This document shows positions 26,410 to 34,265 of a stretch of 64,000 nucleotides of DNA, piece by piece. Made by a program: the position numbers and the translations under genes. Source of the DNA: Neobacillus rhizosphaerae (GTDB taxonomy: Bacteria; Bacillota; Bacilli; Bacillales; Cytobacillaceae). Positions within the stretch are counted from its first letter, which is position 1; every line of letters starts with the position of its first letter. The DNA lies in contig NZ_CALBWS010000008.1 in NCBI RefSeq assembly GCF_937468385.1, forward strand, positions 82,015 through 146,014. The letters run 5' to 3'. The notes beneath the pieces are model-generated. The model saw nothing but the letters and a program-made list of their open reading frames with translations. It was not told the origin of the DNA and did no database searches.

Positions 26410-26583
26410 GATGACAGAAAGAGTAGAGCTAAGAATTAACATATATTTCTTTACAACCGTCTTTTACATTATTAATTTATTTGGTTTGTCCTATATATAT
26501 ATCCTCTCCTTCCTTTCTTCCTTTTTGAAGCTTGCTTTATGTCGGCATAGAAAGGCATTAGCATATTCCAACGCAACACCTAT

Positions 26584-26611
26584 ACAATTTGACTCGGATT
26601 TTCATATGCTA
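26584..26611 (+). promoter_or_regulatory. Consensus sigmaK-type promoter
   Basis: AC at 26584-26585, 17 bases, then CATATGCTA at 26603-26611. Both elements match the sigmaK consensus. The TTG start at 26635 leaves a short leader that still holds the GGAGG site. Confidence 0.6.
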
Positions 26612-26634
26612 TTCAGAGGAAAGGAGGAAGTTGT

Positions 26635-28020
26635 TTGCAACCTTTATTAGTGAAAGACATTCGACAATTGCTTCAGGGCAAATTAATTAATGGTTCAGAA
26701 AGTTGGCAGGTAAGAGAGACCATTTATTATAATCGTCACGATCATACAAAGCGATATACCCTTTTGTTTGTTAGCAGGGACGATACAATTAATTGGAATG
26801 CGATTAATAAAAAGGGACCTTCTCTCGTGATTTCGGATAAGCCTACTTCGGAGCTGAAAATGGCCCTCCCGAATACGACAGTCATCAAAGTTGATAGTCT
26901 TGTGCAAGCATACTGGAAATTTATCGAGTATTACCGTGGTCTTTTTCATATCCCTGTTGTGACAATAACGGGAACATGTGGAAAAACAACAACGAAAGAT
27001 ATGATTAAACATATTTTAAGCAAGGATCAAAATGTCCAAGCTTCCGAAAGCAGCAAGAATGAACCACGAAGATCATTACCGTATCTAATGGGGATTGATG
27101 AAAAAACAGATGCAGCGGTTTTTGAACATGGGCTAGGAAATTCAGGTAACATTAAGCATCAGTGTTTGATTTATCAACCTACAATTGGGATCATTACCAC
27201 GATCGGTGTCCATCATTTAGATGGATGCGGAAATCTTGAAGGGTATATAAAAGCAAAGGCTGAAATAGTTGATGGAGTGAAAAAAGACGGTACATTGATT
27301 TTAAATGCTAATGATGAAAATACTAAAAAGATTCCACTGCATTCATTTAAAGGAAAGATTATTTATTTTGGAACCGATATGCGCTCTGATTTCAGAGCCT
27401 CCACCATTAAATTCGCGAATAATGGAATGGAATTCCTGCTACATGTTTCAAATCGTACGTACGAAGCTTTTATCCCCGGCTATGGCGAGCATCAAGTATT
27501 TAACGCACTAGCTGCACTAGCGGCTGTGAACGATATGGGAATGGATATTAAGGAAGGAATTTCTCGCCTTGCAACCTTTAAAAATATGGCGAGGCATCTG
27601 GAGTTTTCAAATGGGTTCGGCGGGAGTACGATTATAGATGATACATGGACAAATAATCCCACTTCTGTGGAAGCCGCATTAAAGGTGCTTGATTCTATTG
27701 GCGAGGGTAAAAATATCATTCTTGTGTTAGGCGATATTAATAGATTAGGAAATTTTGAAAAGAAGTATCATCGTGAAATTGGTACTTTGGTTGCGAAGCG
27801 AAACATCCACACTCTAGTTACAATCGGAAGTAAGGCAGAAGAAATAGCAAGACAAGCGAAACAAGACGGAAGCAAGGCAAATATCCATATGTTTCAAAAT
27901 GTCAGTGGTCTTAAAGAAGTATTAGATCCTATACTTGATGGTAACGCAATTCTACTTATTAAGGGGCCTATGTCAAGCCGCTCCATGATAGATTTTGCGA
28001 ACAGTTTAAAAACGACCTAA
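26635..28020 (+). CDS. Stand-alone MurF-like amide ligase (paralogue 2)
   Basis: A 461-residue paralogue of 19066-20445. TTG 26635 is the start, with AAGGAGG 7 nt upstream. The short N-domain (DIRQLLQGKLINGS) leads into YWKFIEYYRGLFHIPVVTITG and the P-loop GTCGKTTTKDM. Other Mur ligase blocks are FEHGLGNSGN, TTIGVHHLDG, the carbamylated-Lys context YIKAKAEIVDG, YGEHQVFNALAALAAV and IDDTWTNNPTSVEAALKVL. It is not the housekeeping MurF, because the UDP-sugar-binding N-domain is unlike it and the promoter is of sporulation type. It probably adds an amino acid to a growing amide chain, in partnership with the ATP-grasp proteins. It ends at a strong terminator. Confidence 0.82.
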   Translation: MQPLLVKDIRQLLQGKLINGSESWQVRETIYYNRHDHTKRYTLLFVSRDDTINWNAINKKGPSLVISDKPTSELKMALPNTTVIKVDSLVQAYWKFIEYYRGLFHIPVVTITGTCGKTTTKDMIKHILSKDQNVQASESSKNEPRRSLPYLMGIDEKTDAAVFEHGLGNSGNIKHQCLIYQPTIGIITTIGVHHLDGCGNLEGYIKAKAEIVDGVKKDGTLILNANDENTKKIPLHSFKGKIIYFGTDMRSDFRASTIKFANNGMEFLLHVSNRTYEAFIPGYGEHQVFNALAALAAVNDMGMDIKEGISRLATFKNMARHLEFSNGFGGSTIIDDTWTNNPTSVEAALKVLDSIGEGKNIILVLGDINRLGNFEKKYHREIGTLVAKRNIHTLVTIGSKAEEIARQAKQDGSKANIHMFQNVSGLKEVLDPILDGNAILLIKGPMSSRSMIDFANSLKTT

Positions 28021-28027
28021 TAACAAA

Positions 28028-28070
28028 GAAGCATTCGAATGCCGTAGCATCGAATGCTTCTGATTTTTTT
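28028..28070 (+). terminator. Strong rho-independent terminator
   Basis: GAAGCATTCGA and TCGAATGCTTC form a perfect 11-base stem followed by TGATTTTTTT. Confidence 0.9.
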
Positions 28071-28092
28071 AACTTCTTTTTCCATTACACAA

Positions 28093-28190
28093 TCAAAGAA
28101 CACGTCTTGCTGTAGCATAGTTGTTCTTAGCCCAAACAGAATTTTATCTGCTGGTACGGTACTTGGCTGCGGGCTCTTTCTCTACCTGTA
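28093..28190 (-). pseudogene. Remnant of a third NlpC/P60 paralogue (C-terminal piece)
   Basis: Leftward, SVWAKNNYATARRVL then stop resembles the paralogue ends (YAQHYITAKRVF, YDTHYVTGRRVIQ). Just before it, in another frame, PQPSTVPADKIL resembles the inter-domain segment (SQPLTTADKIV). The middle of the second domain is gone and the two pieces are frameshifted. This suggests an old tandem duplication followed by deletion beside the intact gene. Confidence 0.45.
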
Positions 28191-28200
28191 AAACACTGTC

Positions 28201-29133
28201 TTAGAAAACACGTTTTGCCGTGATATAATGCTGGGCATAGTAATCAACAAACAGAACCCTAGTTGAGATACCGCTAGAAGTTGGAATAATGATTCTGTGA
28301 TCTCCTGCGTAAATGGCTACTAAAGACGGTGTGCTTGAACCTATAACACTATTGAAAAAGATCAAATCACCTTTCTTTAAGTTTCCACGTGAAACTGTGG
28401 TGCCTAGTTTCATTTGTTCTTTTATATTAGTTGTTCCTAAATTAACGCCATTTGTTTTATAAACATAGTTAACAAAGCCTGTACCTGTAAACTTCATTGC
28501 TTTTTCATCATTAACACTGCCCATGGTCACTTTTTTCATTAAATTAAATGCTTGTCCAACAATGTTATCCCCTTTTGTTGCTGGGTTTGAAGGGAGTAAG
28601 CTTGGTAGTACTCTTCGGGCAGAAAAGTAAGCGTCTGTATAATATGGCTTACTATTCATATCAGCAATAACAATATTTTGTTTAGAGTCAGCCATATGAA
28701 TCACTTTATTGTTGCCAATATACAACGCTACATGATCTGGATCCGTGCCCGTTTTCTTACTTTTAAAGAACACTAAATCCCCTTTTTGTAATTGATTTCT
28801 TGGGACGTATGTCCCTTGCTGCACCATATAATCTTCATTGTAAGTAGCAAGGTCTACCCCATTCTGTTTAAAAATATAATCAATGAATGTTGCACATGAA
28901 AATTTGTAAGGGTAAGTTGACTTATACTCGGTAGTACTGTAAGTAGCCTTCCCTATTAGACTCTTCCCCGTTTGAATTAATTGATCTGCCTTTGCTTCGA
29001 CTGCTAGTTGATTGTTTTGAGTATTAACGGTTGCAGCTGAGACCTTTTTTGGATTCATAGCGATAGGGGCTGCCAAAAAAGTACTAAAACCAATGGAGAA
29101 TGCTAGTGTAGTTGTAACCAAACGTTTTTTCAT
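28201..29133 (-). CDS. Secreted NlpC/P60 protein, active plus degenerate domain
   Basis: A 310-residue close paralogue of 11873-12802, with TTTAGGAGG before ATG 29133. A signal peptide ending near AAPIAMNPKKVSAA is followed by an active C40 module (Cys in KFSCATFIDYIF, His in DHVALYIG) and a second module where the Cys position is Gly (FTGTGFVNYVYK) and the His is lost (PSLVAIYAG). Both paralogues keep the degenerate domain, so it probably has a binding or structural role. The two genes bracket the ligase cluster. Expected action: hydrolysis of gamma-glutamyl or other peptide bonds outside the cytosol. Confidence 0.85.
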   Translation of the reverse strand: MKKRLVTTTLAFSIGFSTFLAAPIAMNPKKVSAATVNTQNNQLAVEAKADQLIQTGKSLIGKATYSTTEYKSTYPYKFSCATFIDYIFKQNGVDLATYNEDYMVQQGTYVPRNQLQKGDLVFFKSKKTGTDPDHVALYIGNNKVIHMADSKQNIVIADMNSKPYYTDAYFSARRVLPSLLPSNPATKGDNIVGQAFNLMKKVTMGSVNDEKAMKFTGTGFVNYVYKTNGVNLGTTNIKEQMKLGTTVSRGNLKKGDLIFFNSVIGSSTPSLVAIYAGDHRIIIPTSSGISTRVLFVDYYAQHYITAKRVF

Positions 29134-29524
29134 AGGTTACCTCCTAAAGTATTTTACTTTTTCTCACAACTGAGTGTAACATATTAAAGCGACTGGTCTT
29201 TGTGGGAAAATATTCCGAACTACTTTGTTGTATGACCAAAACCCCTGCCCTAAAGGGTTTTACGTAGACATTTACAGTTTGGTTACAATGGTTACAAGGG
29301 ATTGTAAATCAATTATGACCATTAATAGGACAGAGGGACAGGTTTCTACTCCCGAACAAGGAAAGAATCAAAATCCCATGATTTTCGAGAAGATTTTTGA
29401 ACTGGTCTATTGAAAAAATCCAATAACTATCATAGACAATCTTTACATTTGTTTATACGGTTTAGGTATACTTACAACTAGCTGATACCAAGTTTTACTT
29501 TTATTTAGGAAAGAGGTGTGAGTA
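29134..29524. other. Intergenic region between NlpC/P60 and grpB-like genes
   Basis: A 391-base gap with a leftward GGTCATACAAC near 29228, a weak sporulation -10 candidate for the NlpC/P60 gene, and a hairpin AAAACCC/GGGTTTT near 29238-29262. Before the GrpB gene, TTTACA and TATACT lie 19 bases apart, a loose sigmaA candidate. The open frame 29225-29413 shows no coding character. Confidence 0.35.
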
Positions 29525-30043
29525 ATGATTATAAAAGTTGTAGAATATGATCAAAATTGGAAAAATGAGTATAAAAAAGAAGAACAGGCTATTAAGCCTA
29601 TTCTTCAAGAAGAATTGGTAAACAGTTTTCATATTGGCAGTACTTCGGTACCAGGTCTAAAAGCAAAACCAATTATTGATATTTTACTTGTGGTCAATGA
29701 TATTAATAATTTGGACTCATTTTCTAAACCATTTGAAGATCTTGGGTATGAGGTTATGGGTGAATTTGGAATCACCGGACGAAGATATTTCCGCAAAGGT
29801 GGAGATAATCGTACTCACCAAATTCATGCTTTCCAATATAACAACTTCGAAGAAATTGAAAGACACTTGTCATTTAGAGATTACCTTCGTGAACACCCCG
29901 AAATATGTAAACAGTATGGGGAATTAAAGAGCAAACTTGCGGAACAATATCCCAATGATATTGATGGATATGGCGATGGAAAAGACCATTTTGTCAAAAG
30001 TGTTGAAAAAGACGCTATTAAATGGCATTGGACTGTCCGTTAA
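29525..30043 (+). CDS. GrpB/UPF0157 nucleotidyltransferase-fold protein
   Basis: A 172-residue GrpB-family protein with AGAGGTG upstream. Family motifs: VVEYDQNWKNEY at the N-terminus, HIGSTSVPGLKAKPIIDILL, GITGRRYFRKG and THQIHAF, then HLSFRDYLREHPEICKQYGELK. The fold is a minimal nucleotidyltransferase, but the biological role of the family is poorly known. It sits at the edge of an accessory region and is followed by a hairpin terminator. A GCCCGATTGTTGAA-type repeat lies 170 bases downstream. Confidence 0.88.
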   Translation: MIIKVVEYDQNWKNEYKKEEQAIKPILQEELVNSFHIGSTSVPGLKAKPIIDILLVVNDINNLDSFSKPFEDLGYEVMGEFGITGRRYFRKGGDNRTHQIHAFQYNNFEEIERHLSFRDYLREHPEICKQYGELKSKLAEQYPNDIDGYGDGKDHFVKSVEKDAIKWHWTVR

Positions 30044-30112
30044 AATTACCTTTGCTAACAAGAAAAGCGCAAGCATCCGGTAAGCGGCGTATGGATTGGA
30101 GCAAATAGAAAG

Positions 30113-30147
30113 ATCATGTTTTGAAAAAAGAGTAATCAAAACATGAT
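30113..30147 (+). terminator. Terminator-like hairpin after grpB-like gene
   Basis: ATCATGTTTTGA and TCAAAACATGAT form a perfect 12-base stem followed by TTTCT. Confidence 0.7.
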
Positions 30148-30215
30148 TTTCTATCTTCAATTGAATCATTCTTTTAAAAAGGATTGATCATTTCTGTGAC
30201 TCTTCTTCCATTAAA

Positions 30216-30233
30216 GTGCCCGATTGTTGAAGA
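30216..30233. repeat. GCCCGATTGTTGAA repeat, copy 1
   Basis: GTGCCCGATTGTTGAAGA. It shares 14 bases with copies at 32093 and, on the other strand, near-matches at 34236 and 55899. Confidence 0.5.
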
Positions 30234-30465
30234 TCCCTCTGGAGCATCCACGCTGCATTGGATATTCCAAAAAAGCCCAATTCCTTTTCCTCCTTGTCAT
30301 TTTTGTTACTAAATCAGCAAAATATCATCTGATAAAGAATATATATGATTACTATTGATAAAACCGCTTATGGTAGGATTGCCAAAGAATGTTCGATTCC
30401 AACCGTCTTCTGTATTGATTTTCCTCTTTTCTTTCTCGCTTTTCATGTATCCACCTACCAATGAA

Positions 30466-31461
30466 TTAATATTTATCAATCGTCGCCCCAAGAACCGAAG
30501 CACGGATGAAATCCAAGTTCTGAAAGCGTCGCAGTTCTGCAGAGGTTCCTGTTACAACGGCTCCGTTTAATCGAATTTTCCCATCTGTCGATTGAGTGTT
30601 TTCGTTAATTCCTTTGAGGGCTTCTTTTATTGAACGCTTATGTGAATCAGTTTGACTCAGCTGATCCATCGTATCCATAAAAAACTGTCCATTTTTTTCT
30701 GAATATGAGTATTCTGGGTTCACATCAAAACCAAATGCTCCGCCTCCGCCCTTTGTTTTATTACTATCACTATCAAGTTCTTTTTCCATCCTTTTCATTT
30801 GAGCTACTGATGTTGTATCAACCCATAACCAATTGACATTGTCATGTCCTAGTTGCTTACTTACTTCTGTTATAGTCATTGGTTTATTAAAGGAAAGTGC
30901 AACTTCGATCAAGACATTCTCATCTAAACCAGTAGCAATTTTAAGTTCATTTGGTAAAAAATCATAAGATAATCCAGGATAATAAAAATCAATTTTTCTC
31001 TCATTATTTAAGTCATTGTAACGGACATATCTCTGTGCACTTTTATTAAGAGAATTGACTTCCACCATACCATTTCCGCTTTCCAGTGTTTCTTTCCTCC
31101 CAAAAAGGGGGATTTTTTCCCTTTTGATATCCCATAGTATAGTACGGTCTCCAATTGTTTTACGGTATCTTGTTTCTGAGGTAACACTGAAAAGATCATA
31201 ATTATATCCCCCACCACTTGCTTGTATGTTTGCACCATGAACCGTGTCAAACATTGTACTATCTTCTTTTTCTATTCGCTTATTGATAAGGTATTGACTA
31301 CTGCTAAAAAAACCCGTAATTAGAATGATCATTGTTAGGACCGTTATAATCACATACTTTATCGTCTGTTTTCTTTTCGTTTTTCTGATGGCTTTCTGCA
31401 TGGCTGGACTACTAAGAAAATCAATATCCTCCACATTCTTTGAATCTTGTTTATCGCTCAT
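30466..31461 (-). CDS. Anti-sigma factor with Sigma_reg_N/C-type domains
   Basis: A 331-residue single-pass membrane protein. ATG 31461 has AAGGAGG upstream and overlaps the sigma gene by 11 bases, so the two are translationally coupled. The cytosolic N-terminus (DIDFLSSPAMQKAIRKTKRK) resembles the sigma-regulator N-domain. One TM helix follows (about residues 36-58), then a large extracellular domain ending in VTGTSAELRRFQNL and SVLGATIDKY, as in the anti-sigma C-terminal family. It probably holds the ECF sigma factor at the membrane until an envelope signal is sensed. Confidence 0.83.
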   Translation of the reverse strand: MSDKQDSKNVEDIDFLSSPAMQKAIRKTKRKQTIKYVIITVLTMIILITGFFSSSQYLINKRIEKEDSTMFDTVHGANIQASGGGYNYDLFSVTSETRYRKTIGDRTILWDIKREKIPLFGRKETLESGNGMVEVNSLNKSAQRYVRYNDLNNERKIDFYYPGLSYDFLPNELKIATGLDENVLIEVALSFNKPMTITEVSKQLGHDNVNWLWVDTTSVAQMKRMEKELDSDSNKTKGGGGAFGFDVNPEYSYSEKNGQFFMDTMDQLSQTDSHKRSIKEALKGINENTQSTDGKIRLNGAVVTGTSAELRRFQNLDFIRASVLGATIDKY

Positions 31462-31957
31462 GTTTTTCCTCCTTGTAAATCTTTGCAAACTGTTTCCTTG
31501 CCCTAAATAAATTCGTCTTGACTAAACTGACGCTAAGTTCTAATAATGCTGATATCTCTTCATATGATAACTCCGTTTGATACTTTAAAAGCAGCAGTTC
31601 CCTATATCGAGGCTTCAATTTCGAAAGAGCATGTTCGAGTAGGTCTTTTCTTTCTTTGACCAAGATTAATGCCTCGGGATCCGTTTGAATATCCGTGTCT
31701 AGAATTTCATTATTTAGATAGAAATCATACCGTTTTTTCTTTCTGCACTGATCGTAATGAAAGTTTAAAGCTACACGAATGAGCCAGCTTCGAATCTTGG
31801 AAGACTGTATCGTATCAGAGTATAGTAGGTACTTATATGCGGTTTCCTGAACAATATCTTCCGCATCCGCATGAGAGATATTTAATTTGCGTAGGTACCT
31901 ATATACAATATTCAGTTCAGAATTAAGTTCCTTTTTCGTATTTATGTCATTCATCAT
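31451..31957 (-). CDS. ECF-type RNA polymerase sigma factor
   Basis: A 168-residue sigma-70 family ECF factor. Region 2 reads HADAEDIVQETAYKYLLY and KIRSWLIRVALNFHYDQ. Region 4 reads LKPRYRELLLLKYQTELSYEEISALLELSVSLVKTNLFRARK. GCAGGAGG lies upstream of ATG 31957 (ATGATG). It is followed, with overlap, by its anti-sigma gene. An ECF-type promoter upstream suggests autoregulation. No specific named sigma factor can be assigned. Confidence 0.9.
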   Translation of the reverse strand: MMNDINTKKELNSELNIVYRYLRKLNISHADAEDIVQETAYKYLLYSDTIQSSKIRSWLIRVALNFHYDQCRKKKRYDFYLNNEILDTDIQTDPEALILVKERKDLLEHALSKLKPRYRELLLLKYQTELSYEEISALLELSVSLVKTNLFRARKQFAKIYKEEKHER

Positions 31958-31974
31958 CGTCCTCCTGCATACTA

Positions 31975-32001
31975 GACGTCTAAATGCGTAAAAAGTTTAC
32001 A
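31975..32001 (-). promoter_or_regulatory. ECF-type autoregulatory promoter
   Basis: Leftward, TGTAAACTTTT (-35, with AAC at 31997-31995) is 16 bases from CGTC (31978-31975). This is the AAC-N16-CGTC layout of Bacillus ECF promoters. The predicted transcript start is just before the ribosome site of the sigma gene. Confidence 0.5.
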
Positions 32002-32092
32002 ATGCTTATCAAATTTTTAGATGAACAATGTTTTAAAATAAGAGAGCTGGAAATTGGCCCAATACACGAAAAAGACGCGTTCCTAAATAAAC

Positions 32093-32110
32093 GCGCCCGA
32101 TTGTTGAATA
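32093..32110. repeat. GCCCGATTGTTGAA repeat, copy 2
   Basis: GCGCCCGATTGTTGAATA. It is preceded by a hairpin of GACGCGTT and AACGCGCC, whose right arm runs into the repeat. Confidence 0.5.
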
Positions 32111-32198
32111 GCCACCAATTCTTGCTTGTCAGCAACCTTCGAATGATGTATGGAGTTCTCGTTGCAGTTAGTGTAGTTACAATACACTACAAGCGATG

Positions 32199-32906
32199 CT
32201 AACACCTGACATATTTGCGCTTGAAACCAAGCTTCCCTCTATCTATTTCCTTTTGGATATTTTCGGAAGCAAGTAGAATACTGCTTTTTTTCTTGTCCCG
32301 CTTGATTTCGACTGGTCCTACTGCCTTTGCGGTTTCAACCGCCTTATCATGGAGCGGCAAATAGGAAATCCCGACTGTGTAAATAAAATTATTCATAGCG
32401 GATTTTGTTCGAGCAGGAGAATCGTGTATCGTATTTTCTACCTGATCAAGCATACTGGCAATCTTGTTTGCACTAAATTCGCTGTCCGGGCGATTACCCA
32501 AAAGCCAGCAGTAACAGCTCCAGCCTGCCGACATTCTAAGTTCTTCCCCGCTTGCGATCCATTTATCGGCAACAGCTTGCGCAATATCGGTTTCAGCCAA
32601 AGTTACTGCAACCACATAATCAGACAGCATATAAAAATACGCCGCATCCATCCAACGCTCAAAATCCGCCTCCGTCATTGTCATTGGGTCCGCAATGATG
32701 CCGGCAAAATACATGGCATCATAGTTCCCGGTGGCGTAAAGCTGCTCGGCTAAAGGCTGATTTTTCTTTATTTTCTTTGCGTGTGGCTTCATTGCGCCTG
32801 TAGCCACCCCAAAAAGCGGCTCGTGTGCACCATTGCTTAAGTAAGTCTTCTTAATTCGTTCCTTGCCTAGCGCTTCGAGTTCCTGCATAACCATTTCGAA
32901 ATCCAT
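32199..32906 (-). CDS. AlkD-like DNA alkylation repair protein
   Basis: A 235-residue HEAT-like repeat protein of the AlkD/AlkC group: PLFGVATGAMKPHAKKIK, LYATGNYDAMYFAGIIAD, ERWMDAAYFYMLSDYV, ADKWIASGEELRMSAGWSC and SAMNNFIYTVGISYLP. ATG 32906 has GAAGGAAG upstream; the frame back to 32948 is not needed. AlkD glycosylases remove bulky or cationic alkylated bases by surrounding the DNA with helical repeats. Base composition is more GC-rich than that of the neighbouring sigma genes, suggesting a different origin. Confidence 0.82.
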   Translation of the reverse strand: MDFEMVMQELEALGKERIKKTYLSNGAHEPLFGVATGAMKPHAKKIKKNQPLAEQLYATGNYDAMYFAGIIADPMTMTEADFERWMDAAYFYMLSDYVVAVTLAETDIAQAVADKWIASGEELRMSAGWSCYCWLLGNRPDSEFSANKIASMLDQVENTIHDSPARTKSAMNNFIYTVGISYLPLHDKAVETAKAVGPVEIKRDKKKSSILLASENIQKEIDRGKLGFKRKYVRC

Positions 32907-32992
32907 CGTTTTGCACTTCCTTCGTTTATAATCATACTTTAAGTACATTTTTTCACAATATCAAAAGTTCCCATACTTTTTCTATTTTATGC

Positions 32993-33388
32993 TCAATGTA
33001 CTTTTCCTTCATTTTCTATATGGAAAAAGGATTTTCTAACATATAAAGTATATATTAGAACGATTACAGACCAAATAAGATTCCCTATAAATGGTTGTTG
33101 GTTATATGAGAATAATAGAATATAACTTACTAACCCAAATCCAACTGAATATATAACCATTTAACCAAAATCCCCACCTTTTTAAACGCATATAACCATA
33201 TATACCGACAAGGGAAAGAATCGCAACTATAATCCTGAATACTTGTTCTGGGAAGTTTAGTAAACCGAATCTATCTGCTATTCCAAACTCATTTGCTTCT
33301 GCACTAAAAAATATTGTCGAGATATCAATATTACTGCACCAAATATGTAAAAATAACTTATTAATGATATTCCTAAAGGTCTTTTCAT
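32993..33388 (-). pseudogene. Small membrane protein gene with two frameshifts
   Basis: Three leftward frames join into one sensible membrane protein of about 130 residues. It starts MKRPLGISLISYFYIFGAVI, continues after a +1 shift as FGIADRFGLLNFPEQ, VFRIIVAILSLVGIYGYMRL and KRWGFWL, then after a second shift as MVIYSVGFGLVSYILLFSYN, IGNLIWSVIVLIYTLYVRKS and FFHIENEGKVH. The hydrophobic segments are spaced like real TM helices across the shifts, so this is a recently broken gene. A weak ribosome site (GAGGTTG) precedes ATG 33388. Function unknown. Confidence 0.7.
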
Positions 33389-33486
33389 TTATTCACAACC
33401 TCATTTACTATTATTATTCTAACCCCACCTAGCGGAACAAGGAGATCAATTCCTTCTCCAACGAACCCATTAGCACAATTAGAAAA

Positions 33487-33735
33487 CTATGCCATTAGAT
33501 AATCAAAGATGATACCGAAAAGGATTATCCCAACACCAATCGTAAAATGAACCTTTTTTTCATTCACTTTTGTATTCTCTAAAATAGTAAAAATGATACC
33601 TATTAAACCAATAAAAATAGCACTCCTAATGAAATAAGAAGTGTTCACAAGAAATAAATTTGGAAACTTTTGAACAAGTCCCGATATAATTCCGATAATA
33701 CCCAATAATAGAGGATTTCTTAATTTCCAATACAT
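33487..33735 (-). CDS. Small three-TM hypothetical membrane protein
   Basis: An 82-residue protein starting MYWKLRNPLLLGIIGIISG with GGGTGAG upstream. Three hydrophobic segments (about 9-22, 33-52 and 61-80) are separated by short polar loops. No family is recognised. It lies in a run of small leftward membrane genes, one of them broken (32993-33388), which is typical of poorly conserved accessory DNA. Confidence 0.55.
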   Translation of the reverse strand: MYWKLRNPLLLGIIGIISGLVQKFPNLFLVNTSYFIRSAIFIGLIGIIFTILENTKVNEKKVHFTIGVGIILFGIIFDYLMA

Positions 33736-33890
33736 TTACTCACCCAACTTTCTTTATCACATTTTCTTAATTTTACCACTTTTTTAATAATTAGTTTTTT
33801 TTATAATCCTTCTTGTGCAAAACTGCTTACGTTAGCTAAAAAAGAAAAGGCTGCCGCAGCAACCCATACTTTCTTGAATTCAAGTATCAA

Positions 33891-34079
33891 TTAGTTTAAT
33901 AAACTTAAAATAATTATTAATATAAAAGATACAGAAAAGAATGCAATCATAAAGTATCCAATATATTTTAATGGTTTTGGCAACTTACTAAATTTAGCAT
34001 TTGCGGGATTCGTAACATTTCCTTCTATCTTGTTAAAGTGGTCAATGACATCATTAAATGGTTTATTTTCCTCTTTCAT
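33891..34079 (-). CDS. Small single-TM hypothetical protein
   Basis: A 62-residue protein from ATG 34079 with GGGGTGG close upstream. A polar N-terminal half (MKEENKPFNDVIDHFNKIEG) is followed by one hydrophobic helix ending FILIIILSLLN. No family is recognised. The strong ribosome site and clear amphipathic-then-hydrophobic layout support a real gene. Confidence 0.5.
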   Translation of the reverse strand: MKEENKPFNDVIDHFNKIEGNVTNPANAKFSKLPKPLKYIGYFMIAFFSVSFILIIILSLLN

Positions 34080-34235
34080 ACTACCACCCCTTTACTAAAT
34101 ATTAACATATTTATTACTTTATCCTTGAATTTTTCTGTGAATTCTTATTGACCTAAATTGCGCCTTTAGTTTAAGTACATTCTTTCACAATTTTATCTAC
34201 ATTTTAACATTAATATCCAATTTCCTTTAAAATTG

Positions 34236-34263
34236 TTGTTCAACAATCTGGCCCGATTGCTGA
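34236..34263. repeat. GCCCGATTGTTGAA repeat, copy 3 (inverted pair)
   Basis: TCAACAATC and GATTGCTGA face each other across TGGCCC, so both orientations of the repeat meet here. It fuses directly to the 5'-eroded TetR gene. Confidence 0.5.
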
Positions 34264-34265
34264 GC

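Larger units (their letters stand above)
30044..30465. other. Gap with terminator and a short repeat
   Basis: This 422-base stretch holds the GrpB terminator, a fragment AGAAAAGCGCAAGC typical of Bacillus intergenic repeats (30061), and one copy of the GTTGAA repeat. No gene is supported here. Confidence 0.4.

Noticed and set aside
26635..28020. Housekeeping MurF assignment for the MurF-like genes
   Set aside because: The N-domain does not resemble the UDP-MurNAc-peptide-binding domain, three paralogues exist here, and one has a sporulation-type promoter.
29225..29413. Rightward open frame of 62 codons
   Set aside because: No ribosome site or hydrophobic or family pattern; it lies in a promoter region.
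31984..32202. Rightward open frame of 72 codons
   Set aside because: It starts inside the ECF promoter, overlaps the repeat and hairpin, and has no recognisable sequence.
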